Below, in pieces: positions 1 through 9,640 of a DNA stretch of 28,817 nucleotides; the stretch's first letter is position 1, and each line of letters starts with the position of its first letter. Both the position numbers and the translations under genes were made by a program. The stretch is taken from the NCBI RefSeq assembly GCF_000003605.2, contig NW_003156234.1, positions 344,678 to 373,494 of the forward strand, read 5' to 3'. The DNA is from Saccoglossus kowalevskii. Its lineage: Eukaryota > Hemichordata > Enteropneusta > Harrimaniidae. Under the pieces are notes generated by a model. The model was not told the DNA's origin. It made no database searches and saw only the letters and a list, made by a program, of their open reading frames with translations.

Positions 1-597
1 GCAGGTAACTAGTAATCCCTATCCTCGGGGGCGGAGCTACGTCACAGACGTTCTACGTTGCTAAGACGCGCGCCACTGTACCACGTATTTCTATGGGCTT
101 TGTGCGCGCTGCTGTGGAACGCCGGTGGAGCCGGTGAAAACTCGAGAAAACAACACAAACCCTTTGAAGTAATCCTGAACAACCAAATTTATATATGTTA
201 CACACGTAGGACTAATCTTGTTACACTGTTCAGGGGAGTCTCAACAAACATCCCAAAGTACCGTTTTCTGCGAGTTTTTGGTCTTTGTTTTCACCTCGAG
301 GGTTGCCAGGCGGTAGAAATTGCCCGGATGTCCGCCCCCGAGGATATTGTTCCATTTGGGCCGGTTTTCAGACCGGAAGGAACGCGACTGGGTGACGTAA
401 TTTGAAAACATTCCAAGTTCCGTTTTGCGTAAACGTGTCTGTAATGCTACAATAAAGCCACGCTCATACATACTGCCTGCTTAGATTTACAGATTTGATA
501 TGTTCTGTGCAAATTTATAACAAAAGAAACAATTCTTTTTATTCGCCCAACTTTCGAAAGTAAAAGGAAACCCCTGAACGGCCACGAGCGTAAGCGC

Positions 598-605
598 TGA
601 CGTCA
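598..605. promoter_or_regulatory. CRE octamer TGACGTCA
   Basis: Perfect palindromic cAMP-response-element/ATF site, one of five in the first 8.7 kb. It is not near a recognised start codon, so its function is uncertain. Confidence 0.3.
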
Positions 606-763
606 GGTAACTAAGGGAAATGGAACAAGCAACGAGAAAGTGATGTACCAATCAGAATGCCAGAACCGTTACTAGTTACCGGCCTCTTGTGGCTTGGTAC
701 GCCATGACACTTGAGGCGGGAACCAGCCAACGCTCAACGCAGCTATGAAGTACGAAATGATAT

Positions 764-921
764 AGCGGGGAAGTCGTCAGCTGCGCATGCGTCAGATAGC
801 CATCGCGTGTCATTGTTTACAAACAAGCGTCTGCCCACAGGCCTTTGCGTTTTTAGTGTGTGTTGTTATCATCGCTTGGGACTTAAATTCCCGCGCGTGC
901 GCAGGTGACGAGCCTCCCGCT
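764..921 (+). mobile_element. TTAA-type miniature element, family 1, copy 1
   Basis: This 158-base segment is about 80-90 % identical to the reverse complement of 7853-8008. It starts AGCGGGG, continues with a GTCGTC and TGCGCATGCG block, and ends with the inverted version TGCGCAGGTGACG...CCCGCT. The right flank is TTAA (922-925); the left flank is TATA, a decayed form. A TTAA target duplication is typical of piggyBac-like transposons, but the terminal bases are not the usual CCC, so the superfamily is inferred. It has no coding capacity. Confidence 0.75.
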
Positions 922-1495
922 TTAACGCTATAATCCGGATATCATGCGAATATATTTGGCATTACATACTCACAATGGCAGTTTTTTGGTTACTTATATA
1001 AACCATTTTTTTTTTGGATATTCATTGGTACTACTGTAATAGTTGTTGGCTCATAGAATCAGAAGCGCATTGTCGCTATAAATCGCTACATTTAGTTACG
1101 AAACGCTTCTGTAGTGTCAGGATGACAAAAATGGGTGGAGTCAATGTCGTTCGTCATCTAGAATATAGTAGAATCTCTAACTAAACATAATATCCATTGA
1201 CTATATATCAAAACAATATTAACGCTAGGAAAGCTGTATTGGGCGCTCTTTTCTTTTGACAAATAAATAAACTGAGCAGTGATTCAAAACTAGTGGTTGT
1301 ACATCCTATAAAGGGGTACAAAATGCAGCCTATATTTTTTGACAATGTTGGCACTTTTTGGACTTTATTTGCATCCTTTTTTTACCTTGACCTTGACATC
1401 GTTTGACAAATTCCTAAATTAGTTTATAATTGCCACACCCAAACACTATCCCACCCCCCGCGTCAAAACTCGGATTGTTCATTTTAAAGTATTAC

Positions 1496-1616
1496 CTGAC
1501 CGAGTAACACCACATCAAATGTCATCTGGTCGATGTGTGTAGGACGGTTATAGCGGTGTAAAGTAACGAATTTGAACAGACACATTTGCCGATTACGAGT
1601 CGAAATTCTTGGTCGA
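1496..1616 (-). CDS. Possible second exon of gene 1
   Basis: On the minus strand a pyrimidine-rich acceptor (TTTTTCTAAATAG, with TTCTAAT as a plausible branch point) precedes 1616, and a CAG|GTAAT donor follows 1496. Splicing from the gene 1 donor at 1680 would remove a 64-base intron and continue the frame for 40 codons, including the peptide RQMCLFKFVTLHRYNRP and ending in DQMTFDVVLLGQ. The phase fits. It shows no similarity to the coiled-coil exon of the paralogue. A 40-codon open stretch arises by chance fairly often, so this exon is only a proposal. Confidence 0.28.
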
Positions 1617-1680
1617 CTATTTAGAAAAATTAGAAAATACGCACTCATCAATTGTAGACGAATGTAAACAGAAAACTTAC

Positions 1681-2231
1681 GTGTCGTGGTGTGCGGGAGG
1701 TAAACTGTTCCGTTGTTTACGCTTCTCGTTTCTTCGTTTATAGACCATAGCATAGTCGTAATCGTACTGACACACTGCATCATACTCGCCGTCTTGGTTA
1801 GTGATGTGTCCCTTGTTGTCGTACTGCACAGGTTTTCCGTTAATGAAAGTGTTATCATCGCACTGAATAACTGTGATTATTTTTCCATCGTCGTCAGCAC
1901 ATGCAGTTATTTCCAAACTTCCAAAACAATTAAAGTAACCTATCGATTTGTGAAACGTGCCTGTAGATGTCAGTGACTGGCGGGCCTGGTTGGATTTGGT
2001 TTTCCTCACAACCGGGGGGGTAGACCGGTCAGCGCCAAACTGTACCGTCACCGACCGGTACTTGAGCAGTTTCTTTCCATCTTTCGGTTTTCTGTTCGAG
2101 TTTGGTTTGCTTTGCGTTGATACTGTTGGGTTTTTCTTTAGCTTGTTGTCATCCCCGCTTTCTCTGCGCTGCGATGAAGATGCAGAGAATGACGTCTGCT
2201 TGTTTGGCAGCCGTGATGTAGCCATACCCAT
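1681..2231 (-). CDS. Gene 1: first exon of an unrecognised myristoylation-type protein, paralogue of gene 2 (partial)
   Basis: This exon encodes 183 residues plus two bases of the next codon and ends at a strong GTAAGT donor (1680-1675). The start at 2231 is chosen because it gives MGMATSRL: Gly2, Ser6 and a basic residue at 7 fit the N-myristoylation consensus, and the paralogue begins the same way (MGTINSKL). An in-frame upstream Met at 2321 would mask this. Residues 7 to about 100 are rich in Ser, Lys, Arg and Asn. Residues 103-184 form a domain that aligns without gaps to gene 2, with about 36 of 82 positions identical by hand count. Shared marks include FGS, NGxPVxY, the QYxYDYAM block and LPPxxH. 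I do not recognise the family. A membrane-attached protein is inferred from the start motif alone. No coiled-coil exon equivalent to that of gene 2 exists in 1-1680, so the gene continues differently, continues off-window, or is broken. Confidence 0.68.
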
Positions 2232-2433
2232 TGTGCACAGAAACAACTTAGCACATGTATACTGTTCGTGGTGTTGCGAACGTGTGATTGCCAAAATAGA
2301 AAACTCGATTATTTGGAACACTCACGATGAACGTTCATTTCATTCCACGCGTTTCTATGTAACGCGCGATCTGCTCTCATGCGTGGTGGTAAACGCATGC
2401 GTAGTAGATCTATGATGGTTCGGATTGGGACGG

Positions 2434-2441
2434 TGACGTCA
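2434..2441. promoter_or_regulatory. CRE octamer TGACGTCA upstream of gene 1
   Basis: A perfect CRE/ATF site 203 bases upstream of the gene 1 start codon, a position compatible with a promoter-proximal element. Function is inferred from motif and position only. Confidence 0.4.
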
Positions 2442-2928
2442 TCTGCGATGTGTTTAGCTGTCCACTCTAATCCAGCCCAACATATAGTAATTCAACATAC
2501 TAGTAGTTGTCTCTTCATGGCTAATTCTTGGGAAGGGATATTTTCCACGCAAAAAGCACAACATAATAATATCATGGATGCGACAAAAAATTAACTGCAT
2601 GCTGTTGAAGTCAAATAGTTCTTCGATTTGTCTAGTTTAGGTTGAAGATTTTATTTTATTTTGTCCATGATGACCGTTTTGGGCCAAACTCCCATTTGGG
2701 CCTTATATGTGAACCCGGTTACTTGTTTACACACGAAAAATATTACATACACACATACACTGTCGCACACGCACCCCCCCCCCCTCCTCACCGAACCCAA
2801 TTAAAACTGAGTGAATAATGTACTATATGTATGATAACCCACGTGTAGCTACAACCTGTGCGACACCGTACTACATTTAGTAGAAACATAGCTCGCGCTT
2901 AACTCAATTTTGCTTTGGTCAACATTAA
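2442..2928. other. Spacer upstream of gene 1
   Basis: No coding exon is supported. It contains a short CA-rich stretch and a C12-type run near 2743-2790, and otherwise unremarkable AT-rich sequence. Confidence 0.5.
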
Positions 2929-3183
2929 AGAACGGTGGTCGTCGCGCCGCGAACGTGCAACATTATGTGTATATACATTGATTTTCCAACATTCCAATGC
3001 GCTCTTCTAATGAAATCACGACTACGAGTTTTTGCCTCGGCGGAACTTGCACTAATTACCGCCGGTGACTCCTTCGAAACCTTCCAATCACCGAACAATA
3101 ACTTAATTAAAGCTTGATATCGTCATTTTTGTTTATGATGAGACCCATATCTCGCGCATGTGTGGCGCGACGACCACCACCCT
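2929..3183 (+). mobile_element. TTAA-type miniature element, family 2, full-length copy
   Basis: Flanked by TTAA at 2925-2928 and 3184-3187. The left end reads AGAACGGTGGTCGTCGCGC and the right end is its inverse (GCGCGACGACCACCACCCT), giving terminal inverted repeats of roughly 22 bases. At 255 bases it is the longest uninterrupted copy of the family. Its reverse complement aligns along its length to the two halves of the disrupted copy at 17233-17715. It has no coding capacity; a TTAA target duplication suggests piggyBac-type mobilisation. Confidence 0.85.
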
Positions 3184-3187
3184 TTAA

Positions 3188-3690
3188 TAAGTGCGCATTA
3201 TCCGTGCGATTACAATTCAGTGTGATTATTTTTTAATCTGGTGTGCCCAGCGAGGTATATATGGCGTGTCGGTGTTGGCAACAACGCAATTCATACGTAC
3301 ATGTAATTCAATCTGCACGCGCACTGATGTTTTCATCGCTGCTATGTTTGCCCCAAGCATAGAAGGTACTAACGCTTGAACCTTCCTTGCTCCAAAGAAA
3401 TTGATATACCAAATTCATACTAATATCTGGGCTAATTTTAATATTCGGTTAGCGATCGACCACTCAAAATAGTATACAAATGCGTCTGAAAACTTATATG
3501 GACACTTTATAAAATTACCTATTAAAGTATAACATCAGAGAGCCAGGGTAGTTACATTCAAATAAACTTTATTATAATTATAGTAAATTTGTGCAATTTG
3601 ACATTATAGTTTAAGTTTATCGTTTCTGTGTTCTTTGGGTTATGACTTAACGTAGTATAAACTTACTGCGCGACTTCCGTTGGAAAATAA
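3188..3690. other. Spacer between the gene 2 terminus and a TTAA element
   Basis: No gene is supported on either strand. It contains the probable polyadenylation signal of gene 2 at 3568-3573 and is otherwise AT-rich, with scattered short open frames that have no recognisable content. Confidence 0.5.
3568..3573 (-). terminator. Polyadenylation signal of gene 2
   Basis: AATAAA on the minus strand, about 118 bases beyond the gene 2 stop codon. A plus-strand AATAAA overlaps the same spot (3561-3566), making it a two-way AT-rich signal. Assignment is by motif and spacing. Confidence 0.55.
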
Positions 3691-6144
3691 TCAAATTCTT
3701 TCGGAATACCCATCACATGATGACGTCGCCTCTTCCTCGCCCAACCCTGTCGCCATTACGTCCCTGGTTGGCTCGTCGCCAGCCTCGTCCAAGGACCACC
3801 ACTTCGCGTTGAGTGGTTGCTCGGGAATAAGCGCAACGGTTTCTCGGGACCTCTGTTGGTGTTCTACGCAGCACTGTGCAGATACGTTGGTGCCTAATCG
3901 CCCAATTTTCTTCCCCAGACTTGTGTTTTCTTTGCTCCATTTTGTGTACCTGTCTTTGATATCTTTGTGAACGGAGTCCATGTCTTTGATTGTGCCGTAC
4001 AGCGAGGCAATTTCGGCAATGAGTTCATCCACCCGCGCTGCCAACCGCCTGTTGTCGTCACGTAAAGCCTTCTCGGTGGCGTGTTGCTGGACGAGCAACT
4101 TCTTCTTTGCCATAACGTCGTCGACGAGACTAGTACATCGCTTCTCAAGTTGATCGTTCATCGCCTTAAACTTGTCGTTCTTCCTTGTAAGGGTAATTAT
4201 CTGTTCATTCTGCTGTGTTGCAGCCGATGTGTTACGCTGTACGCGCTGTTCCATTTCGCTTACCCTGCTGAGAAGTTTCTCGTTTTCCTCTTTTAACTTG
4301 CAAATCTGGATCTCCATGTTAGCTTTTGTCTCCTGCGCCTTCTCAAAATGTTGTTTCGTCGTGGAGTAAACAATCTCTAAACGATCACGACTGTCCATGA
4401 CTGTTGATTTTTCTCTTCTCAGCAGGGTCACTGACTCACTTTTCGCGTTCAGTTCGTCGCTCACTTTTTGATAGAGAGATTTGAGCTTCAAGTTCTGTTC
4501 TTCGGAACGCGTGAGGTCGCTGTTCTTCAAGTGCAGGCTGCGTCGACTGGTTTTCAGCTGGGCCGCGATTTCCGCTTTATCTTCTTCAGCTTCGCGAAGT
4601 TTACTTTTCAGATCTACTTGGACATTCTCAAACCTAACGATCTCGGATTTCAATCCTTCGTTTTCACACTCAATTCGTTCCAATCTCTCTTTATACTGGT
4701 TACCATGGTGATCATTCTGGAGCTGTTTGATGCGGTCCTCATACGTGTTGAACATGGAACTCATATCGCAGTTCACTTTCTGTAGTTGGCACACCCGTCT
4801 TTCCACTGACAGAAGCTCATTGTTACAGTCACGTAGCTGGTCTGACCGCTGGCGAAGCGCGCTTTTTAATCTATCGACTACTTTTCTCAAATGACGCCCG
4901 TCTTGCTTCGCGCTCATCTCCGTGCTCTCAAATCCCGCCACGGCATTCTCCGACAAAGCTGATTCTAGCGCTAGTCCTAACTTATCCAGACTCTGTTTCA
5001 ATCTGTTGTTTTCTTGGTTCGTCTCTTTGAATACCCTTTTCAATTCACTGCTTTCCATTTCCAGATTTTCGGCGCGAACCTGAGCTTTGACACGTGATTC
5101 TTCTACATCGTAAAAAATAGTTTCTAACTTTTTATTGTACTTTTCAGCTTCTGCCAGCTTGCCGGAAACTTCGGCTATGGCTGCTTCGGTTTTCTCGAGG
5201 TCTTCCTCGCTGATATGACTTGTGTTTTGAAATCTAGACTTGTCCGTTTCATTTTGAAGCTTGTCGTTTTCGTTCATTAGTTCTTCGACTCGTTTCGACA
5301 GTTCTTCGAGTACTTTCTCAAAATCTTCGGCATCAATCGCTTCATCTTCGGCATCAATCGCTTCATCTTCGTCGATGTCCTGCATTTGCCGGGAACTATG
5401 TGGTACGCTGTGAATGAAACAAGGTACACGTTTTTAAGAACAGATTTCCCAGAAAGTGTCACCGAATAGTTAATACAAATACAGTCTTTTGAATCTTACA
5501 AAAACGTTCGAAATGCATGTATGTGTCCAACGGGTGGGTTTATAAACATGATATAACCGGAATACATGGGAACGCCAACACGCAACTTACGCTTCATGAT
5601 TGCCAGGAGGCAACTGGTTTCTTAAATTGTGTTTCCCTTTCTGTCGTTTGAAGTTCATGGCATAGTCGTAGTAATATTGCAACAACGGATCTAGCTCTCC
5701 GTCTTTGTTGACAATCTTCTCGTCACCATAGTAATGTACCGGTTGCCCGTTCACGTAAGCTTTATCACAAAATTCTACAACGACGACTTTACGTCCGTTG
5801 TCAACAGTACAAATAGTGACGTCATAACTTCCAAACGACCTGCAGTAACTGCTACTAGACCGGAGGAGTGCCTGCGTCGATGATCGCTTTTTGGTGATGT
5901 CGCCGGATCTACATTTCCTCAGACGCGAGTGACTGGATTTTTTATGGTGTAACTGGAAAGTCACCGACGGGTATTTCACAAGTCGACTGCTAGACCGACA
6001 GTTAGTGATGGACTTTCGTGGCTTCGGCGTAGGAATCACACGTCGTTTGATAACGTCTTCCTCCGCTGATGTTACACTTTCACGCGGTGACGTCACCGGC
6101 GAAGCATTGCGATGCTGATACAGTTTTGAGTTAATCGTGCCCAT
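3691..6144 (-). CDS. Gene 2: unrecognised protein with myristoylation-type start, conserved domain and long coiled coil
   Basis: Two exons, 6144-5591 and 5407-3691, encode 756 residues. Exon 1 ends GAAGC|GTAAGT and exon 2 follows TTTCATTCACAG; the join completes a split Ala codon and runs straight into the long frame, which supports the model strongly. Order of parts: MGTINSKL start (Gly2, Ser6, Lys7: N-myristoylation consensus); basic Ser/Arg/Lys-rich stretch to about residue 103; 82-residue domain shared with gene 1 (104-185) with NGQPVHY, QYYYDYAM and LPPGNH; acidic linker with a doubled DEAIDAE unit; nearly continuous heptad coiled coil from about 214 to 688, rich in Leu, Glu, Lys and Asn; then a 68-residue non-coil tail with Cys-Cys and Trp-Trp pairs. 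The coil resembles myosin-rod or golgin tethers only in general composition. A membrane-tethered elongated scaffold is inferred. Ending in a stop at 3691 is the simplest reading; an extra 3' splice is not excluded. Confidence 0.8.
5330..5371 (-). repeat. Tandem 21-base duplication inside gene 2
   Basis: Two identical 21-base units (5330-5350, 5351-5371) encode the repeated acidic heptapeptide at the entry to the coiled coil. The exact identity of the copies suggests a recent in-frame slippage event; copy number may vary between individuals. Confidence 0.85.
5408..5590 (-). other. Intron of gene 2
   Basis: 183 bases, GTAAGT donor and TTTCATTCACAG acceptor on the minus strand, phase 2. No in-frame continuation exists across it, since TAA follows the donor immediately. 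Confidence 0.8.
5817..5824. promoter_or_regulatory. CRE octamer TGACGTCA inside gene 2 exon 1
   Basis: A perfect CRE lying in coding sequence, where it encodes part of SYDVTI. It may be coincidental coding sequence; it is listed because of the clustering of this octamer nearby. Confidence 0.25.
6087..6096. promoter_or_regulatory. Extended CRE palindrome GTGACGTCAC in gene 2 exon 1
   Basis: A 10-base perfect palindrome containing the CRE octamer, about 50 bases inside the gene 2 coding start. Its position near the 5' end would suit a downstream promoter element. Inference only. Confidence 0.3.
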
Positions 6145-6155
6145 CTCGGAGTCAA

Positions 6156-6162
6156 TGACTCA
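6156..6162. promoter_or_regulatory. AP-1-like TGACTCA just upstream of the gene 2 start
   Basis: Consensus AP-1/TRE heptamer 12 bases upstream of the gene 2 ATG, probably within the leader or close to the transcription start. Motif evidence only. Confidence 0.3.
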
Positions 6163-6753
6163 ATATTGTGTTGAAAATCACAACACGTATGAGAGATTGC
6201 GTGTAAATCGAATGTTAAACGCTGGAACCATGGAACAACGTTGTTTATTTCGTTCCCGAACACCGAACAGTTCAGATACGCGCAAAGACCCTGGGGAGCG
6301 TTGTGTCGTCATAGGAAGCGCTGTTCCAGCACAGACAACACCGATCTGCAACGTCAACGCCCTGGGGAGAAGAGTGTATTGTTCTACACCAAGCGCCCTC
6401 ACTCGTGCGATGGATCAGAATGTGGTGTGTGTCAGTGAGAGAAGCTGAATCCAGGCGGTTGGCTGATGGGTTCACAAGCAATGAAAAACTCTAAATTGCG
6501 CATAATGTTTTCAATAATTGTTACCAGTGACAACTTTCTTAATAAGTGTGCGTTTCGACTACAAATGCTCTATCCAGATCGGGGATTGCCCTCTCGTGCC
6601 ACCAGGGCTAAATCTAAATACTAGTGTTTTTTTGTCAATGACACGTACCATGTAAAGTACACAACATTGGCGATAATGAGAAGTAGTATGTTTTATTGCA
6701 ATATGAATATTTGCATTGCTATGGGCTTTGCAAGCTGTATTTTGTGTCATTAA
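6163..6753. other. Probable 5' flank of gene 2
   Basis: CpG-richer than the rest of the window up to about 6430, as expected of a promoter region. No TATA box was identified in a defined position and no coding exon is supported on either strand. Confidence 0.4.
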
Positions 6754-6872
6754 AGGGCGGCAGTCGTCGTGCCGCGTCCTGTTTGATATCATAGCGACGT
6801 ATACAACGCGTGTAAAATACATTGTTTATATACATGAAATTCGAACACGCGCTGCGCGACGACCACCGCCCT
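6754..6872 (+). mobile_element. TTAA-type miniature element, family 2, short copy
   Basis: Exactly flanked by TTAA (6750-6753 and 6873-6876). Ends are AGGGCGGCAGTCGTCGTGCC and its inverse, differing at a few positions. At 119 bases it is an internal-deletion form of the 255-base copy at 2929-3183. Non-coding. Confidence 0.85.
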
Positions 6873-6876
6873 TTAA

Positions 6877-7852
6877 ATTTGTTTATTTAAACAAAATAAA
6901 AACATCGGAAGAAATGGCACGAGTTTTTGCTGTGACGTATTTATTTTCTATACTGTCATTTTTTGTTCTATTTTAATTTTATTTTAATTGAAAGTAATAC
7001 AAATATTGATAAATAAAAAGTGTCATAGCATATATACAAGTTGTTGACCGAATTTGATGCATTTTGGTGAGCATATATGATGGTCAGTGGCCGCAGATTG
7101 GTCAGTAATAGATAAATTCAATAGGTGATTTTCCGTACAATTGCGAGATCTCGCGAGATGCATGAAAGACGCGCGCCGAACGTCTGCTGCAAAAATCGAA
7201 CGATTTGATTTTGAACTCGAATTTCTTAATTTCGTAGCTCACATCGACCGGTCGATCTTCGACAGAGCAATATTGCTTCCGAATGCCTATCATCAAATGT
7301 GGAAAGCACATTATTAAGCATGGAAATGTCCCCCGAAATACTTTCGCGTTTGTCGAATCCCACGCGATGTTTGACGCCACTACGACGCTATGACTTTTGT
7401 TTGTCCTGTTTTTACGTTCGATTTCACGCGAAACGCGTGATTCTCACAGTGAACGGAAAATGGTCTATTGGGAGGTATGGAATGAAAATGAATTACGATT
7501 GGATTTAAATAGTTCAAATATGAATGAATCCAAATTTGTATCACTCTCTGTAACAATTACTGTTATTTATTAACTTTATTCCAGGATAATATGAAAATAG
7601 TATATTCTATATCAGACGACACCTAAAAACGACAAATTGTTTAAAAAATACGTTTTAAGGAATAATTTTATTATTGCTGTTATCGCCCCTGGGGGCCTCA
7701 ATAATAACGTTATTATTTACACATGTGCCTATAGCGTTGCAGTCCTTAGCAACCCTGGTACATGTAGTATTAATACAGTTTGTTTGTTTTTTTTCTAAAA
7801 TTACACCATAAATTGAAACAATACATGTTAGTACGGAATATAGGCACTTTAA
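6877..7852. other. Intergenic region without a supported gene
   Basis: Open frames on both strands around 7100-7510 overlap each other, start with non-ATG codons or lack splice support, and resemble no family I know. A CpG-rich patch lies at 7140-7440. The rest is AT-rich. Confidence 0.45.
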
Positions 7853-8008
7853 AGCGGGGGGGGGTCGTCACCTGCGCACGCGCGGGAATTGAGTCCCAAG
7901 CGATGATAACATCACCCGCTAAAAATGCAAAGGCTCATGGGTACGCTTGTTTGTAAACAATGACATGCTATGGCCATCTGACGCATGCGCAGGTGACGAC
8001 TCCCCGCT
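7853..8008 (-). mobile_element. TTAA-type miniature element, family 1, copy 2
   Basis: Flanked by intact TTAA (7849-7852, 8009-8012). The ends are inverted repeats beginning AGCGGGG with a GTCGTCACCTGCGCA block, interrupted on the left by a lengthened G run. It lies in reverse orientation to the copy at 764-921 and preserves the central TTGTTTACAAACAA region. Non-coding. Confidence 0.8.
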
Positions 8009-8012
8009 TTAA

Positions 8013-9070
8013 CTGCATTTATAGAAATTTGAAGTTGCCATAGAATAAAGTACATTGAATAATTCACATATTTTACCTGTTTTGGGGAAACTCATATAAT
8101 AAAGAGTATTTTGTCGAAAGCTACCTTACAATCAACAAATGTGCAATAAATAAAAACTGTGCGTCATTTTTTTCGTTCATGTATAATATACCAAACAATT
8201 TTTGAAGCAGAAATAGAACTAATAGATGTCCGCCCTCGGTGTTAGTTTGTCATACGGAAGAGATATCAACAGAGGGCGCTATATTATGTAGACCAGTGTT
8301 TGTATTATCATGACAGGTTGATAACTACCTGGACGGCCTCGTTGAGTTGGTAACCTTCGGTCATTTGTCATCATGTTCTTCAAACCAACTCTGACCCTGT
8401 CATGATTGCAGCACTACTAGCGACAACACTGTCCGTAGAATCGCTAAACTGAGTAAACGTTTTTAGTATTTGCACTATGGGTAAGTACATAGAAATTGGC
8501 TCCATGGTAGGTATTGAACACATTGAGATTTGTATCACATTGTTGACCGGCGCGACGATCGATCGCCAGTCGTCTGTGATCTGCACCACGATTGTCTTAA
8601 GATGGCGGAGGGCAGCCACTTTTCCAGTTTTCGAATGCACAGCTCTCTAATAATAGTGACGTCACCAATTAATATCATCTACAAACAAACAAGCCTCTCA
8701 CCGAAGCCTGTCATGTCCCGGGAGGAGAGGTATGTATGGGGGTCTAAAAACTAACTCTGCGACGCGCCGAATGTCGATTATTGCACTCTGCGACAGGATC
8801 GCAGTGTCATTCTGCGAAGAGCACGATTCCCATTGGTTGGTTGGTTGGTCGAAAAGCGTGAATCTCAATGGTCGATCGATGTAAGGGTACACAGCATGCC
8901 TTGTATAGAAATGTTCAGTTTTAAATGGTTATTTCACCGACTGCTCGCGAACTACGGTAAACAAGTATTTACCGCCGACATGCCGCACGGTTCGGTAATC
9001 AGCAAGTATTTAACATTGATTTATTAACATATATAACATCCCCGGGGGGTGAAAGGGGTTACAAAACACA
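8013..9070. other. Intergenic region without a supported gene
   Basis: A minus-strand frame at 8380-8640 is open for 86 codons but has no splice context or family resemblance. A short GCCCTC/GAGGGC inverted pair flanks about 45 bases at 8230-8280. A perfect CRE lies at 8657-8664. Nothing else is supported. Confidence 0.45.
8657..8664. promoter_or_regulatory. CRE octamer TGACGTCA
   Basis: Perfect CRE within GTGACGTCACC. No nearby gene start is recognised. Confidence 0.25.
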
Positions 9071-9640
9071 TGCACGTTGGTGTTGGCTGCCTTATTACGG
9101 TGTAACATCAGGGAGCAACATTAACGCCATCTTGAAGTTGTAAGGCTTCGTCCGCAACTACTAGTATGCTCATTAGCACGCGCGAAGTACGTTTCACACG
9201 ATGTTACGTTCTTTTTTTTGTCATTAGCAAGTATAATTTGTTATGCCTATATTCATCACTTTGAATTCCCAAATAAAGCGTGTAGCGGGTCAAACTGTTT
9301 CTAGGCAATCAAAATCGTTTAATTAAGAATATTAGAGAAAAAAAACGTAGCTGTGTGAATGGATTGAAACTACTGCTGAAGATAGAAAACTAAAACGGCA
9401 GTGTCAACGGAAAATTAGATGGGTGCATGCTCTCTGCATAAACGGAAACGATGGCTTTGTTTATTTGGCCGATGTCGACGAGCAACAGATTTCCTGTACT
9501 CACTTCCTCGTCTAACCACCGGCCTTCAACGGTCTCACGTATCGGTGTCGTAATCGGTTAAGTAGTTGAAACTCTTGATGCGAATATTTCAGCCTAATCG
9601 TCCCTTTCAAACCAATCGCGAGTTTGGTCATAATATGACC

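Larger units (their letters stand above)
1..1495. other. Intergenic or intronic DNA left of gene 1; no supported gene
   Basis: No coding exon can be supported here. A plus-strand open frame at 58-405 opens with TTG, matches nothing I know, and is followed by AATAAA at 451-456, so a terminal exon of a gene entering from the left cannot be excluded. A 12-base word, GGTAACTAGTAA (4-15), recurs inverted near 665-680. A TTAA-type miniature element lies at 764-921. On the minus strand this is where the missing downstream exons of gene 1 would be expected, but no coiled-coil coding sequence is found. Confidence 0.5.

Noticed and set aside
58-405. 115-codon plus-strand frame with a hydrophobic start, followed by AATAAA at 451
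   Set aside because: It begins with TTG rather than ATG, matches no family I recognise and has no clear acceptor; a chance frame is more likely, although a terminal exon is possible.
1-690. Inverted GGTAACTAGTAA pair as a transposon with short ends
   Set aside because: Similarity stops outside the 12-13 base word, and the left copy is at the window edge, so no element can be defined.
1677-2321. Longer gene 1 start at 2321
   Set aside because: The extra 30 residues have no counterpart in gene 2 and would bury the shared MGxxxS(K/R) start.
7102-7508. Overlapping open frames on both strands
   Set aside because: Neither resembles a known protein, the minus frame starts at a non-ATG codon, and the CpG-rich composition alone explains the lack of stops.
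8380-8640. 86-codon minus-strand frame
   Set aside because: It starts at GTG, has no recognisable domain and no splice support; an overlapping alternative frame is equally open.
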